A stretch of 25,706 nucleotides of DNA from Candidatus Zixiibacteriota bacterium (GCA_022564135.1 JADFLZ010000002.1:1-25706); one strand, 5' to 3'. Counted from the first letter of the stretch, positions 14,256-22,930 are shown. Translations and numbers: made by a program. Notes: generated by a model from the letters alone, not told the origin.

Positions 14256-16394
14256 ATGAGTTTTGTCAATTACAAGAAGAAACTTAAGGCCAGCAGTTTT
14301 ATCATACTGGCTATTTTCATAGCAGCTGCTGCGTTTTCGTCATGTACGGTTACCGAAATCCCTAATCCGCCTGTGGCAAAAATTGAAGCCAAAGTCGATA
14401 CCAGTTTTGGTGATATCCGCACAGATAATTATTTCTGGCTCAGGCAGAGAGGCGACTCTGTGGTTATTGCTTATCTCGAAGAAGAGAACGCCTACACTAA
14501 AGCAATGATGAAACATACTGAGAGCATGCAGGAAGATTTGTATGAAGAACTTCTCGGGCGTATCAAAGAGACGGACGAAGAGGTGCCTGTCAAAGAGGGT
14601 GATTATTTTTATTACAGCCGCACCGAGGAAGGACAGCAGTACAAAATTTACTGCCGCAAAAAAGGCAGCCTGGAAGCTCGTGAAGAAATTCTCCTGAATG
14701 TTAATAAAATTGCCGAAGGGCATGAGTACTGCGCTGTCGGAGTATATAAAATAAGCCCGAGTCACCAGCTGCTGGCTTATTCAATTGACACCAGCGGCTC
14801 GGAGACTTACGACCTTTATGTCAAAGACTTAAGTACCGGCAAACTGTATGACGATGTCATCCCCAATACTTCCTGGACGGCAGCATGGGGCAACGACAAT
14901 CAAAATATCTTCTATACCACTGACGATGCAGCCAGAAGGCCCTATAAACTTTTCCGGCACAGACTGGGAGACAGCGTCGAAAATGATCTGCTGGTTTATA
15001 CCGAGACAGATGAAAAATTCTTTTTGTATATTACTAAAACAAAAAGTAAAAAATACCTGCTGCAGTATTCCGAAAGTATAACCACTTCTGAGATTCACTT
15101 TCTCGATGCCGACAACCCTGCCGGCGATTTCAAAATCATCCATCCCCGCCAGCAGGATATGGAATACGACGTGGCGCATCATGGCTCTGACTTTTATGTC
15201 ACGACCAACGAAAATGCCAAGAATTTCAAACTTATGAAAACTTCAGTGCGCAGTCCCGGCAAATCAAACTGGCGCGAAGTAATCGCTCACAGAAAAGCAG
15301 TTAAAATAGAAAATGTTGAGGTATTTGAGAATCATCTGGTCATATATGAACGTGAAAACGGGCTTGAAAATATCCGCATTCTGAATCTTCAGACAGGCGA
15401 TGATCACTATATTGAATTTCCTGAAGCGGTCTATGGTTTAAGAACGCAGAGTAATCCTGAATTTGAAAGCGACCAGCTGCGCTTTATGTATTATTCGATG
15501 GTAACGCCTAAAACTATCTATGACTACAATATGAACACAAAAGATCGCCAGCTCAAAAAAGAGTATGAAGTAATAGGCTATGACAAGTCACTTTATGAGA
15601 CCAAACGAATATTTGCCGAAGCCGAAGACGGCACTAAAATTCCGATTTCAATAGTCTACAGAAAAGATTTTCGGCAGGATGGCACCAGACCGCTGTATCT
15701 TTACGGTTACGGCTCCTATGGAGCCAGTATGGAACCGTCTTTCTCGTCAAATCGTATCAGCTATCTTGACCGCGGCTTTGCTTATGCCATTGCCCATATC
15801 AGAGGCGGCAGTGAAATGGGACGCTACTGGTATGACCAGGGTAAACTCTTAAATAAGAAAAACAGTTTTACAGACTTTATTGCCTGCGCCGAATATCTGA
15901 TAAAAGAAAATTATACTATAAGCAGTAAACTTGTTATTAGAGGCGGCTCCGCTGGGGGACTTTTGATGGGCGCTGTTTTGAACATGCGGCCGGATCTTTT
16001 TGAAGTGGCGGTTGCCGATGTTCCTTTTGTAGATGTCATAAATACGATGCTGGATGCGTCTATTCCGCTGACAGTTACCGAATACGAAGAATGGGGCAAC
16101 CCCAATGATTCTGTCTTTTATACTTATATGAAATCCTATTCGCCTTATGATAATGTCGGCGCCAAAGTATACCCGCACTTGCTAATAACTGCCGGACTTA
16201 ATGACCCCCGGGTGCAATACTGGGAACCGGCCAAGTGGACCGCCAAACTGCGTGCTAATAACCTGGGCGATAACTGGCTGCTACTTAAGACCAATATGGG
16301 GGCCGGGCACGGAGGCGCTTCGGGCAGATATGATTATCTTAAAGATGTCGCTTTCAGAATGGCTTTCATTTTTGACAGGCTGGAAATTAACTAA
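14256..16394 (+). CDS. Exported prolyl-oligopeptidase-family serine peptidase (S9A), possible lipoprotein
   Basis: I start at ATG 14256 (712 aa) because GCGGAGG lies just upstream; an earlier ATG at 14202 adds 18 unsupported residues. Residues 1-29 are a signal peptide (KKKLK, then a hydrophobic run) ending FSSC, a slightly atypical lipobox with C30 as the lipid site. A seven-bladed propeller region (about 60-430) precedes the alpha/beta hydrolase domain. The triad is S565 (RGGSAGG), D650 (AGLNDPRV) and H685 (AGHGG). GGSAGG, YGSYGASMEP and RGGSEMGRYWYDQG match oligopeptidase B/prolyl oligopeptidase. E. coli PtrB is cytoplasmic, so the signal peptide marks a peptide-degrading envelope enzyme. 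Specificity, basic residues or proline, is not settled by sequence. Confidence 0.92.
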   Translation: MSFVNYKKKLKASSFIILAIFIAAAAFSSCTVTEIPNPPVAKIEAKVDTSFGDIRTDNYFWLRQRGDSVVIAYLEEENAYTKAMMKHTESMQEDLYEELLGRIKETDEEVPVKEGDYFYYSRTEEGQQYKIYCRKKGSLEAREEILLNVNKIAEGHEYCAVGVYKISPSHQLLAYSIDTSGSETYDLYVKDLSTGKLYDDVIPNTSWTAAWGNDNQNIFYTTDDAARRPYKLFRHRLGDSVENDLLVYTETDEKFFLYITKTKSKKYLLQYSESITTSEIHFLDADNPAGDFKIIHPRQQDMEYDVAHHGSDFYVTTNENAKNFKLMKTSVRSPGKSNWREVIAHRKAVKIENVEVFENHLVIYERENGLENIRILNLQTGDDHYIEFPEAVYGLRTQSNPEFESDQLRFMYYSMVTPKTIYDYNMNTKDRQLKKEYEVIGYDKSLYETKRIFAEAEDGTKIPISIVYRKDFRQDGTRPLYLYGYGSYGASMEPSFSSNRISYLDRGFAYAIAHIRGGSEMGRYWYDQGKLLNKKNSFTDFIACAEYLIKENYTISSKLVIRGGSAGGLLMGAVLNMRPDLFEVAVADVPFVDVINTMLDASIPLTVTEYEEWGNPNDSVFYTYMKSYSPYDNVGAKVYPHLLITAGLNDPRVQYWEPAKWTAKLRANNLGDNWLLLKTNMGAGHGGASGRYDYLKDVAFRMAFIFDRLEIN

Positions 16395-16405
16395 AGATAA
16401 AAAAT

Positions 16406-16455
16406 AAATGGAGGACCCAACCTAACCAAAACCCAAAAATTAAGGTCCTCCATTT
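16406..16455 (-). terminator. Intrinsic terminator after tRNA-Glu, probably bidirectional
   Basis: A perfect 12-bp stem, AAATGGAGGACC (16406-16417) with its complement (16444-16455), encloses a 26-nt loop whose plus strand has no G. On the minus strand the stem runs into TTTATTTTTTATC, a good U-tract, ending the tRNA transcript. On the plus strand it lies 11 bp after the peptidase stop but is followed only by TCGTT, so termination there would be weaker. Confidence 0.8.
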
Positions 16456-16464
16456 TCGTTGATT

Positions 16465-16536
16465 TAGCGGTACGGGGAATCGAACCCCGGTTTGATGGCT
16501 GAGAACCATCCGTCCTGACCACTAGACGATACCGCC
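16465..16536 (-). tRNA. tRNA-Glu (anticodon CUC)
   Basis: A 72-nt cloverleaf read on the minus strand. The acceptor stem GGCGGTA pairs with TACCGCT, leaving G1 opposite U72 and A as discriminator; CCA is not encoded. The D arm is GTC/GAC. The anticodon stem GATGG/CCATC closes a loop TTCTCAG with anticodon CTC, reading GAG. The T arm is CGGGG-TTCGATT-CCCCG, perfectly paired. It has its own promoter and terminator, so it is a single-gene unit between two plus-strand protein genes. Confidence 0.95.
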
Positions 16537-16576
16537 TGAATCAATGCGCAACGCCAAAAAAGCAACGCAGATTCAT

Positions 16577-16603
16577 ATTATACTCTTGGACTCAAACTGT
16601 CAA
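16577..16603 (-). promoter_or_regulatory. Promoter of tRNA-Glu
   Basis: Both hexamers are perfect on the minus strand: TTGACA (16603-16598) and TATAAT (16582-16577). The spacer is 15 bp, shorter than the optimal 17. The start would fall about 34 nt before the mature tRNA, and that leader contains two copies of GCGTTGC. Confidence 0.75.
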
Positions 16604-16867
16604 GCCCTGTTAACTTATTGAATTGCAGTAGCTTGCAATATACAAACGGCTAATTTGAAGCTGTTCATTGGCTTGTCAAAAACAATAAATTCAACACTTT
16701 TTTAGTTTATTTCAACTTTTTCCTGTTACTGTCACTGTCAGAGTGACAGGCAATGGCAGTCCTGTGGATTATTCTTCGATATTTGCCAGAATCTGGCACA
16801 TTGTTGTAGATAACTTCCCAAAACTCTCTTATATCGAATCTGAACAGAAAAAGGTAAATAATATAAA
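16604..16867. other. Gene-free spacer upstream of the Lon-like gene, with two dyads
   Basis: No coding frame here has supporting signals. An 8-bp inverted repeat CTGTCACT/AGTGACAG (16729-16736 and 16742-16749, 5-nt loop) is followed by a perfect 7-1-7 dyad, TGCCAGA-A-TCTGGCA (16784-16798). The second dyad overlaps a candidate -35 TTGCCA (16783-16788), which faces TAGATA (16807-16812) across 18 bp. Neither dyad resembles CIRCE (TTAGCACTC). Operator function is inference. Confidence 0.4.
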
Positions 16868-19345
16868 ATGGCAGTCAAAAGAAAAAAGACAAAAGAACTC
16901 AACTACAAACAAGCTTCCCACCGTATAGATTTCACATTTAAGGGAATTAAGTCCTCAGCAGATGTAGAACCCTGCCGGGGCATTATCGGTCAGCAGAAGG
17001 CGATTGCAGCCATCAGAACCGGCCTTAAAGTAAAAGGCCGCGGTTATAATATATTTATATCCGGAACCTCCGGCACCGGCCGCAACACGGCCATCATGCA
17101 TTTTCTGGAGCAGGAGCTGAAGAATGTCAAGCCGAGGCTGAGAGATTTTTGCTACGTTAATAATTTCAAGAACGAAGATAAACCGCTCCTTTTGATTTTT
17201 AACCCGGGTGACGGCCGCCGCTTCAAGCGCGACATGGGCTACCTGGTTAGTTCGATACGCAAAGCAGTTCCTAAAATATTTATGTCCGAAGATTACAAGG
17301 ACAGGCACAGCCGTGTCTCGCGCGAGTTTGAAGGACGCCAAAAAGGATTGATCAGTAATTTTGAAGACAAACTAACAGCGGCCGGCTTTGTGATGGTTCA
17401 GCTTCAATCCGGCATGACCACCCGCAACGAAATTCAGCCGCTTGTTGACGACGAACCAGCCTCACTTGATAAGCTCGAAAAACTTGCAGCAGAAGGAAAT
17501 TTTTCAGAATCAAAGCTTGATGAATTCCGTCGCCGCTGGGACAGTCTCAGAAGAGAATTCGATGTTGTCTCTGTTGAATCAAAAAAGCTGTCGAACAAAT
17601 TAGACGACGCCCTTGAAAAACTTGATTACTCTATGATCGCCCCGCTTATAACAGATAAAGCCTCGCTGCTCAGACGGCGTTATCAGATTGAAAAAGTTGT
17701 TTCTTATCTCGACGAAGTAGAAGAAGCCCTGCTTTCGGACCTTGACAGATTCAAGGAAGCCCAGCCCCGCCGGGGCGAGCAGGAGGCTCCCCCCTATCGC
17801 AAACGGGAGCCGTTTGAAGAGTTTTCTGTCAATCTGATTCTTGACCATGCTGAGACCAAAGCAGTACCGTTGATAATAGAAAAATCACCATCGTATAAAA
17901 ATCTGTTTGGTTCACTGGAGAGGGTGGTTGACAGATTCGGTTACTGGCGGACAGATTTTACCAGAATTTTTACCGGCTCTATTATAAAAGCAACCGGCGG
18001 ATTTTTATTGGTTAACGCCATGGACCTGCTGACGGAGCCCGGAGTCTGGCTGAATCTGAAACGTGCCATAAGAAACTCCGAAGTCGAAATAGCCGCTTAC
18101 GATCCTCTTTATATGATGGCCGGAGCGGGTATAAAACCCGAACCGATACCGCTTGATGTCAAAGTTGTGCTGATAGGCCAGAGTGACACTTATAATTTAC
18201 TCTGGCAATGGGATGAGGATTTTAAACGAATCTTCAAAATCAAAGCCGAATTTGACAGCGTTATAAAACTCAACAAAACAAATGTAAAAAATTATTTTCA
18301 ATTTATAAAACTTATCACCGAGCAGGTCAAGCTCCCTGATTTTGACCTTTCAGGAATGCAGGCTATAACCGAATACGGTCAGAGGCTTTCGGGTCAGCGA
18401 AACAAGCTGACTTCGCGCTTTTCTTCCATTGCCGATTTAATAAAAGAATCGGCGCTCTGTGCCGAACAGAACAAAAGCAAACAAGTCAACCGCCGGGATG
18501 TTGAGTGCGCCGTTGAGCAAAAAAAGTACCGCGTAAACTTAATTGAAGAAAAAGTGCAGGAGATGTATGACAATGAAACTTTACTGGTCTCTACTTCGGG
18601 TTCGGCTACAGGACAGATAAACGCTCTGGCTGTCTACAAAGTTGGAGAGTATTCTTTCGGGCGGCCGGCACGGATTACGGCCTCGGTATCTTTAGGACGC
18701 GCCGGCATAATTAATGTCGAGCGTGAAGCTGACCTCTCGGGACCTATCCATACCAAAGGCGTACTGGTGCTGACCGGCTATTTTCGCCATCTCTTTGCAC
18801 AGGACAAGCCACTGGCCATGTCTGCCTCGATTACATTTGAACAGTCATATTCCGGCATCGACGGCGATTCGGCCTCGGCAGCGGAGATATTCGTTTTGCT
18901 CTCGGCACTGACACAGATTCCTATAAAGCAGGGAATTGCTGTTACGGGTTCTGTAAATCAGCACGGAGAGATTCAGCCCATCGGCGGGGTGAATGAAAAG
19001 GTTGAAGGTTTTTATGACGTTTGCAAATCACGCCGGCTGACCGGCAGTCAGGGAGTTATCATTCCACATCAGAATGTACAGGAGCTGATGCTTCGTTCTG
19101 ATGTTCTTGAAGCTATCAAGAAGGGCAGGTTTTTTGTCTATCCTATCAAAACAATAGAAGAAGGCATAGAAATTTTAACCGGTAAAACCGCCGGCAAACG
19201 CAAAAGCAACAACGGCTTCACGCCCGGTTCCGTTTTTGCTAAAGCTGATGACAAGCTTCGCCAGATGGCTCTCTTGTTAGACCGCTTTGGCAAAGATACT
19301 AAGCCGAATGACAATGCTAATAAGAAACATAAATCCAAAAAATAA
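16868..19345 (+). CDS. Lon-like AAA+ / Ser-Lys protease (COG1067 LonB-type)
   Basis: An 825-residue protein with a C-terminal Lon proteolytic domain: catalytic S668 in GIDGDSASAAE and K711 in GGVNEKVEGF, 43 residues apart as in E. coli Lon (S679/K722). IPIKQGIAVTGSVNQHGEIQPIGG joins them. The N-terminus holds an AAA-type nucleotide-binding region, but its P-loop is GTSGTGRNT (66-74), with Arg72 where Lys is expected. The Walker-B-like strand GGFLLVNAMDL has Asn rather than Asp. A long charged, probably coiled-coil insert spans about 140-310. There is no classical Lon substrate-binding N-domain and no obvious membrane helix. The tail is Lys-rich. Likely role: cytoplasmic protein quality control, with ATP dependence uncertain. 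The start has AAAAAGG about 12 nt upstream. Confidence 0.9.
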   Translation: MAVKRKKTKELNYKQASHRIDFTFKGIKSSADVEPCRGIIGQQKAIAAIRTGLKVKGRGYNIFISGTSGTGRNTAIMHFLEQELKNVKPRLRDFCYVNNFKNEDKPLLLIFNPGDGRRFKRDMGYLVSSIRKAVPKIFMSEDYKDRHSRVSREFEGRQKGLISNFEDKLTAAGFVMVQLQSGMTTRNEIQPLVDDEPASLDKLEKLAAEGNFSESKLDEFRRRWDSLRREFDVVSVESKKLSNKLDDALEKLDYSMIAPLITDKASLLRRRYQIEKVVSYLDEVEEALLSDLDRFKEAQPRRGEQEAPPYRKREPFEEFSVNLILDHAETKAVPLIIEKSPSYKNLFGSLERVVDRFGYWRTDFTRIFTGSIIKATGGFLLVNAMDLLTEPGVWLNLKRAIRNSEVEIAAYDPLYMMAGAGIKPEPIPLDVKVVLIGQSDTYNLLWQWDEDFKRIFKIKAEFDSVIKLNKTNVKNYFQFIKLITEQVKLPDFDLSGMQAITEYGQRLSGQRNKLTSRFSSIADLIKESALCAEQNKSKQVNRRDVECAVEQKKYRVNLIEEKVQEMYDNETLLVSTSGSATGQINALAVYKVGEYSFGRPARITASVSLGRAGIINVEREADLSGPIHTKGVLVLTGYFRHLFAQDKPLAMSASITFEQSYSGIDGDSASAAEIFVLLSALTQIPIKQGIAVTGSVNQHGEIQPIGGVNEKVEGFYDVCKSRRLTGSQGVIIPHQNVQELMLRSDVLEAIKKGRFFVYPIKTIEEGIEILTGKTAGKRKSNNGFTPGSVFAKADDKLRQMALLLDRFGKDTKPNDNANKKHKSKK

Positions 19346-19562
19346 ATTGTAACTTTAACTTTGCCGGCTCTTTTTTAATTTTCTGTTATTTAAAATTAAA
19401 ATAGACGCCTGTCATTTTTCACTTGACCTATCAGAGTGAATGTGACTTTTTTGGGTTGTATCTAATAGCAGCAGATGCTCAAGGCGCAAAGCCAAAAGAA
19501 AGCACGCAACTTAGCTCTTGGTGCGCTATAAGGAAGCATCGCCTGAGTTTTACATCACTTGA
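19346..19562. other. Short intergenic spacer, no gene seen
   Basis: AT-rich non-coding DNA between the convergent Lon-like and barrel-fusion genes. A 70-codon frame crossing it has no ribosome-binding site and runs through the terminator, so I do not call it. A plus-strand TTGACC near 19430 has no matching -10. Confidence 0.4.
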
Positions 19563-19592
19563 AAAAAGCGGCTGCATCAGCAGCCGCTTTTT
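19563..19592. terminator. Bidirectional intrinsic terminator between convergent genes
   Basis: A perfect 13-bp stem AAAAAGCGGCTGC / GCAGCCGCTTTTT with a 4-nt loop (ATCA). A-tracts and T-tracts on both flanks give a U-run in either direction. It serves the plus-strand Lon-like gene, 217 bp upstream, and the minus-strand fusion gene, whose stop is 32 bp to the right. Confidence 0.92.
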
Positions 19593-19624
19593 AATTTATC
19601 TCACAGTTTTGATTCCAGTTTTTT

Positions 19625-22600
19625 TTAGAAACTAGCTCCGAACGAAAAGTATGAAGTTGAATGCGGCTCTACGCTGCTAAAATCGGTGGCCCAGGCCAGG
19701 TCGTAGCGAAGCAGTAAGAAACCTAAATTGGCTCTCATGCCAAATCCGAAACCAGAACGTAAATCTTGCAGCCTGCTGTTGCCGCCTTCGCTGGTGCCCC
19801 CTTTAAAATTGCTGCCAAACCAGGCCGAGCCGATATCAAAAAACATGGCGCCCTGTACTCTGGCGATGGTCATACGCAGCGGGAAACGCATTGCAAAATA
19901 GTCTATCATGGGAAAACGAAATTCCAGATTGACCAGACCGTAGCGGTCGCCGGATAATTCATAATATGGTACGCCTCGGAGCGGCGTGACGACATCTGCG
20001 AAATACAGATTTTCGACTTCGAATACTCTGGCATCAAGTCTGCGGTTGCCGATCCAGTTGGTGGTACCGCCAAGAAAATAATGTTTGGGAGTTGAGCCGA
20101 AAGATGCTGCTCCGGACATGCGGAAAGCAAATGAATAGCCACCGCCAAAGTGCCAGTACTTGCGGTAGTCAAGCTCAGCGGCATAGAACTCTATGTCACC
20201 GGCATTAAACAGATTGACGCTGGCTTCTAAATCGATTCTCATGCGACGGCCGTTAAGCGGACCGGTGATACCCCAGACAATATTATCAAAGATCCAGGAG
20301 AGTTCCCCGGTACTCACTTTTGAACTGCGGTCAGGCGGACTTCCTAAATCATAATACTGGCGGTCAATGAAATACTGGGAGGCGGTAAAGTCTATCCGGC
20401 TGAATACCGAGAACGGCCTCCTGGCATAAAACTGAAAACCATAGAATCTGTCAGAAAAGAGCCGGTTAAAGGGATCGAGATAGAAATACTTGGAATGAAA
20501 AAAACCACCGCCCAGACTGGTGCGTTTTCTATTATAAAGATAAAAGGCCTGAATATTAGACTGGTCGATGGTATTGATAAGGTCGGTAGCAATAAAGATC
20601 TGGTGGTTCCCCAGATAATCAGAAAAGACAAAGAAAGTCTGACCTCTTAAACCAAAGAAAGTATCGTAACCAATGCCGCCGCCAATATAGTCGGGTGTGA
20701 ATTTGGTCTTGTATTTTCTGATTTCATAATCTTCTCCCGGAGAGGGCACTTTAATATCGTCAAATTCTTTTGGCTCTTTTAACGGCCTGATAATGTCATC
20801 TTCTTCGGGAATATCAAACATAAGAGAATCGAGCGGATCACTCTTATTGTCGCCGATAAACACAAAGTCGTCGTCGTGAATCCCTGTTTCTGTAATAACT
20901 TTATCACTGGCTGTTGAATCCGCGCCGGCTGCACTATCTGAGATAAGTGAATCATTATCATTTTCTTCATCAAGTTGAGCGTAATCGTCTGCAAGCGAAT
21001 CAATAGCTGAGTAGAGAGTCGTATCTGCGGCGCTACCTGAGTCAGAATCTTCTTCAATCGCCTCAACAGACATAACACTTTTGAGTAAATCGTATTCTGA
21101 TTTGGCAAAGGCCGTCAGTTCAATAACCCCATCTTCACCCACAGGAATTATTTCTTTCATCAGAAAGATATCGAAAGCGCCCTGATGGAATGCTTCAAAA
21201 ACAAGCTTTTTGCTGCTGGGAGACCACGATACAGAGATTATGCCGGTAAGAATATCAGTTATGGCAAAGTTTTTCAGTTCACCTTCGGAACTTACGGAAT
21301 CCAGATAGGCTATATACAAATTATCTATGCCGTTGCGCGATGATATAAAGGCGAGCTTGGAGCCATCGGGTGAAACCGCGGGCGATTTATTTTGACCCTT
21401 ACCTAAGTTCAGGGGCTCAAGTTTTTCTGAGTCAATTTCCAAACTGAATAAATTGTAGAAGCCGTATTGAAAGCCGCCCGGCATAAGTACGTCGTGGTGA
21501 GTATATACGTGTGCTTCGACCAGACTGTCAACATCCGGATTTGTGGGATGCGGCCTGTCAGATGAAAATATAAGTGAGCGTGAATCTTTGGTCCAGGTGG
21601 GGTCTAAGTCGTCAAAACGGTCATTGGTCAGCTGAGTAATTTCGTCGCTCTCTAAATTATAAATATAAACATCTCTCTGCAAAACCCTGAGAGCGGTAAA
21701 GGCAATTTTCTTTCCGTCCGGTGAGTATTGAGGTGAGCGGATATTGTGAAACTTAAATTTGCGGCGCTTAAAAATTTTCCCTTTTTTTAGATTATAAAAC
21801 ATAAGCGCATCTTCGCCTTTTGACTTGGCCACAAAGACCATATCGCTGCCATCGGGAGAGAATGACATTCCGGAAACATAAGCGTGCAGCGATTCCAAGT
21901 CGGCCGACTTCGAGCCCTTGACCATCCGCTTGACAACTTTACCGTCTTCTGCCGAGATAAGAACAATTTCCGGGTAATCCCAGCGGTCGGTGAAAATGGC
22001 AATATGTTCACCATCGGGAGAAAAGACCGGTTTTTCATTAAAGTAAGAACCATCCTGGCGAGAACGGGTGAGCTTCTCGGAGATTTCGTCTACTTCTTTG
22101 CGCGTTACAATATCCGGCCAGTAACGTTTTTTCATCTCTTTGGAGAATTCTTTCCAGAATTCTTTTTCGTCTATCCCGATTGATTCTTTCATTGCTTTAT
22201 TTAGTGTCAGGTAACGTTTGCCTTTGTATAGAATCTCACCTATTTTCTTTTCGCCGTATTTGTCCGCGATGAATTTTATCATCGCCTGCCCCTGCTTGTA
22301 GGCTGCAAATCCGCCAATTGCCCAGGGCGGCTTCAGGTAATTGTTTATGGTGGCGTCGCGCACATACATGTCAGAGAAAGAATCCCAGCCATGACGCGAC
22401 GAATATTCGGCGTAGCCTTCGGCAAACCAGAGCGGCAGCGAAAACAGACGGCGGGTGGATATCAGCGACGTCAATAAATTGCCGTAGAGCATATCAAAAA
22501 TAACGCCGTGCGTCAATTCGTGGTGCAGGACATGGCGGAGATCTTCGTAGGAACCATTAAAGTGAACAACCATGCGCTTTTTGCTGGCTTCGGTAACTCC

Positions 22601-22930
22601 GCCTACACCTTCCGGAATGAGCATTGAAATGATATTGGTCTGCTGCAGGTCGTTTTGTGAATTGTAAATGAAAAGCGGAGCGCGCTGCTGAATGTGGTAG
22701 TTTAGTTCTTCGCTTATCTCGGCGTAGGAAGACTCCATTACTGCGGCTGCAAACTCAGCAATTTCGTAAGCATCTTCATAAAAGTGAATGTCAAAGTGGC
22801 GAGTCTGGATATATTTCCAGTCAAAATCTTTATAGCGAACTTTGTTCTTGCCAAAAAATGTTTCCTGAGCCAGAACATTTCCGGCAAACATAGCCAATAA
22901 AACAACTGTTATCGGTAATAATCTTTTCAT
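19625..22930 (-). CDS. Gluzincin metallopeptidase - TolB-like propeller - outer-membrane beta-barrel fusion
   Basis: A protein of about 1101 residues with four regions. A signal peptide (1-22, ending VLA before Gln). A zinc-peptidase domain with H137-E138-L-T-H141 and downstream ligand E171 in LWFAEGYAEY, a peptidase-MA-like gluzincin pattern. Six PD40/TolB-type repeats (about 295-600, e.g. FSPDGEHIAIFTDR, YSPDGKKIAFTA, VSPDGSKLAFISSR), enough for a six-bladed propeller. After an acidic Ser/Asp-rich linker (about 620-715), a C-terminal barrel (about 735-1101) of alternating aromatic strands ends YFSFGASF, with the terminal Phe used by outer-membrane assembly. FLGGTTNWIGNRRL resembles the Omp85 L6 region without the usual Arg-Gly. 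No POTRA domain is seen. I start at ATG 22930, after AAGGG; a GTG at 22939 is possible. Function unknown; surface or periplasmic proteolysis is inferred. Confidence 0.85.
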   Translation of the reverse strand: MKRLLPITVVLLAMFAGNVLAQETFFGKNKVRYKDFDWKYIQTRHFDIHFYEDAYEIAEFAAAVMESSYAEISEELNYHIQQRAPLFIYNSQNDLQQTNIISMLIPEGVGGVTEASKKRMVVHFNGSYEDLRHVLHHELTHGVIFDMLYGNLLTSLISTRRLFSLPLWFAEGYAEYSSRHGWDSFSDMYVRDATINNYLKPPWAIGGFAAYKQGQAMIKFIADKYGEKKIGEILYKGKRYLTLNKAMKESIGIDEKEFWKEFSKEMKKRYWPDIVTRKEVDEISEKLTRSRQDGSYFNEKPVFSPDGEHIAIFTDRWDYPEIVLISAEDGKVVKRMVKGSKSADLESLHAYVSGMSFSPDGSDMVFVAKSKGEDALMFYNLKKGKIFKRRKFKFHNIRSPQYSPDGKKIAFTALRVLQRDVYIYNLESDEITQLTNDRFDDLDPTWTKDSRSLIFSSDRPHPTNPDVDSLVEAHVYTHHDVLMPGGFQYGFYNLFSLEIDSEKLEPLNLGKGQNKSPAVSPDGSKLAFISSRNGIDNLYIAYLDSVSSEGELKNFAITDILTGIISVSWSPSSKKLVFEAFHQGAFDIFLMKEIIPVGEDGVIELTAFAKSEYDLLKSVMSVEAIEEDSDSGSAADTTLYSAIDSLADDYAQLDEENDNDSLISDSAAGADSTASDKVITETGIHDDDFVFIGDNKSDPLDSLMFDIPEEDDIIRPLKEPKEFDDIKVPSPGEDYEIRKYKTKFTPDYIGGGIGYDTFFGLRGQTFFVFSDYLGNHQIFIATDLINTIDQSNIQAFYLYNRKRTSLGGGFFHSKYFYLDPFNRLFSDRFYGFQFYARRPFSVFSRIDFTASQYFIDRQYYDLGSPPDRSSKVSTGELSWIFDNIVWGITGPLNGRRMRIDLEASVNLFNAGDIEFYAAELDYRKYWHFGGGYSFAFRMSGAASFGSTPKHYFLGGTTNWIGNRRLDARVFEVENLYFADVVTPLRGVPYYELSGDRYGLVNLEFRFPMIDYFAMRFPLRMTIARVQGAMFFDIGSAWFGSNFKGGTSEGGNSRLQDLRSGFGFGMRANLGFLLLRYDLAWATDFSSVEPHSTSYFSFGASF

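Noticed and set aside
16729..16749. CIRCE heat-shock operator before the Lon-like gene
   Set aside because: The repeat sequence and its 5-nt loop do not match TTAGCACTC-N9-GAGTGCTAA.
19423..19635. 70-codon plus-strand frame between the convergent genes
   Set aside because: It crosses the strong terminator, lacks a ribosome-binding site and resembles no known protein.
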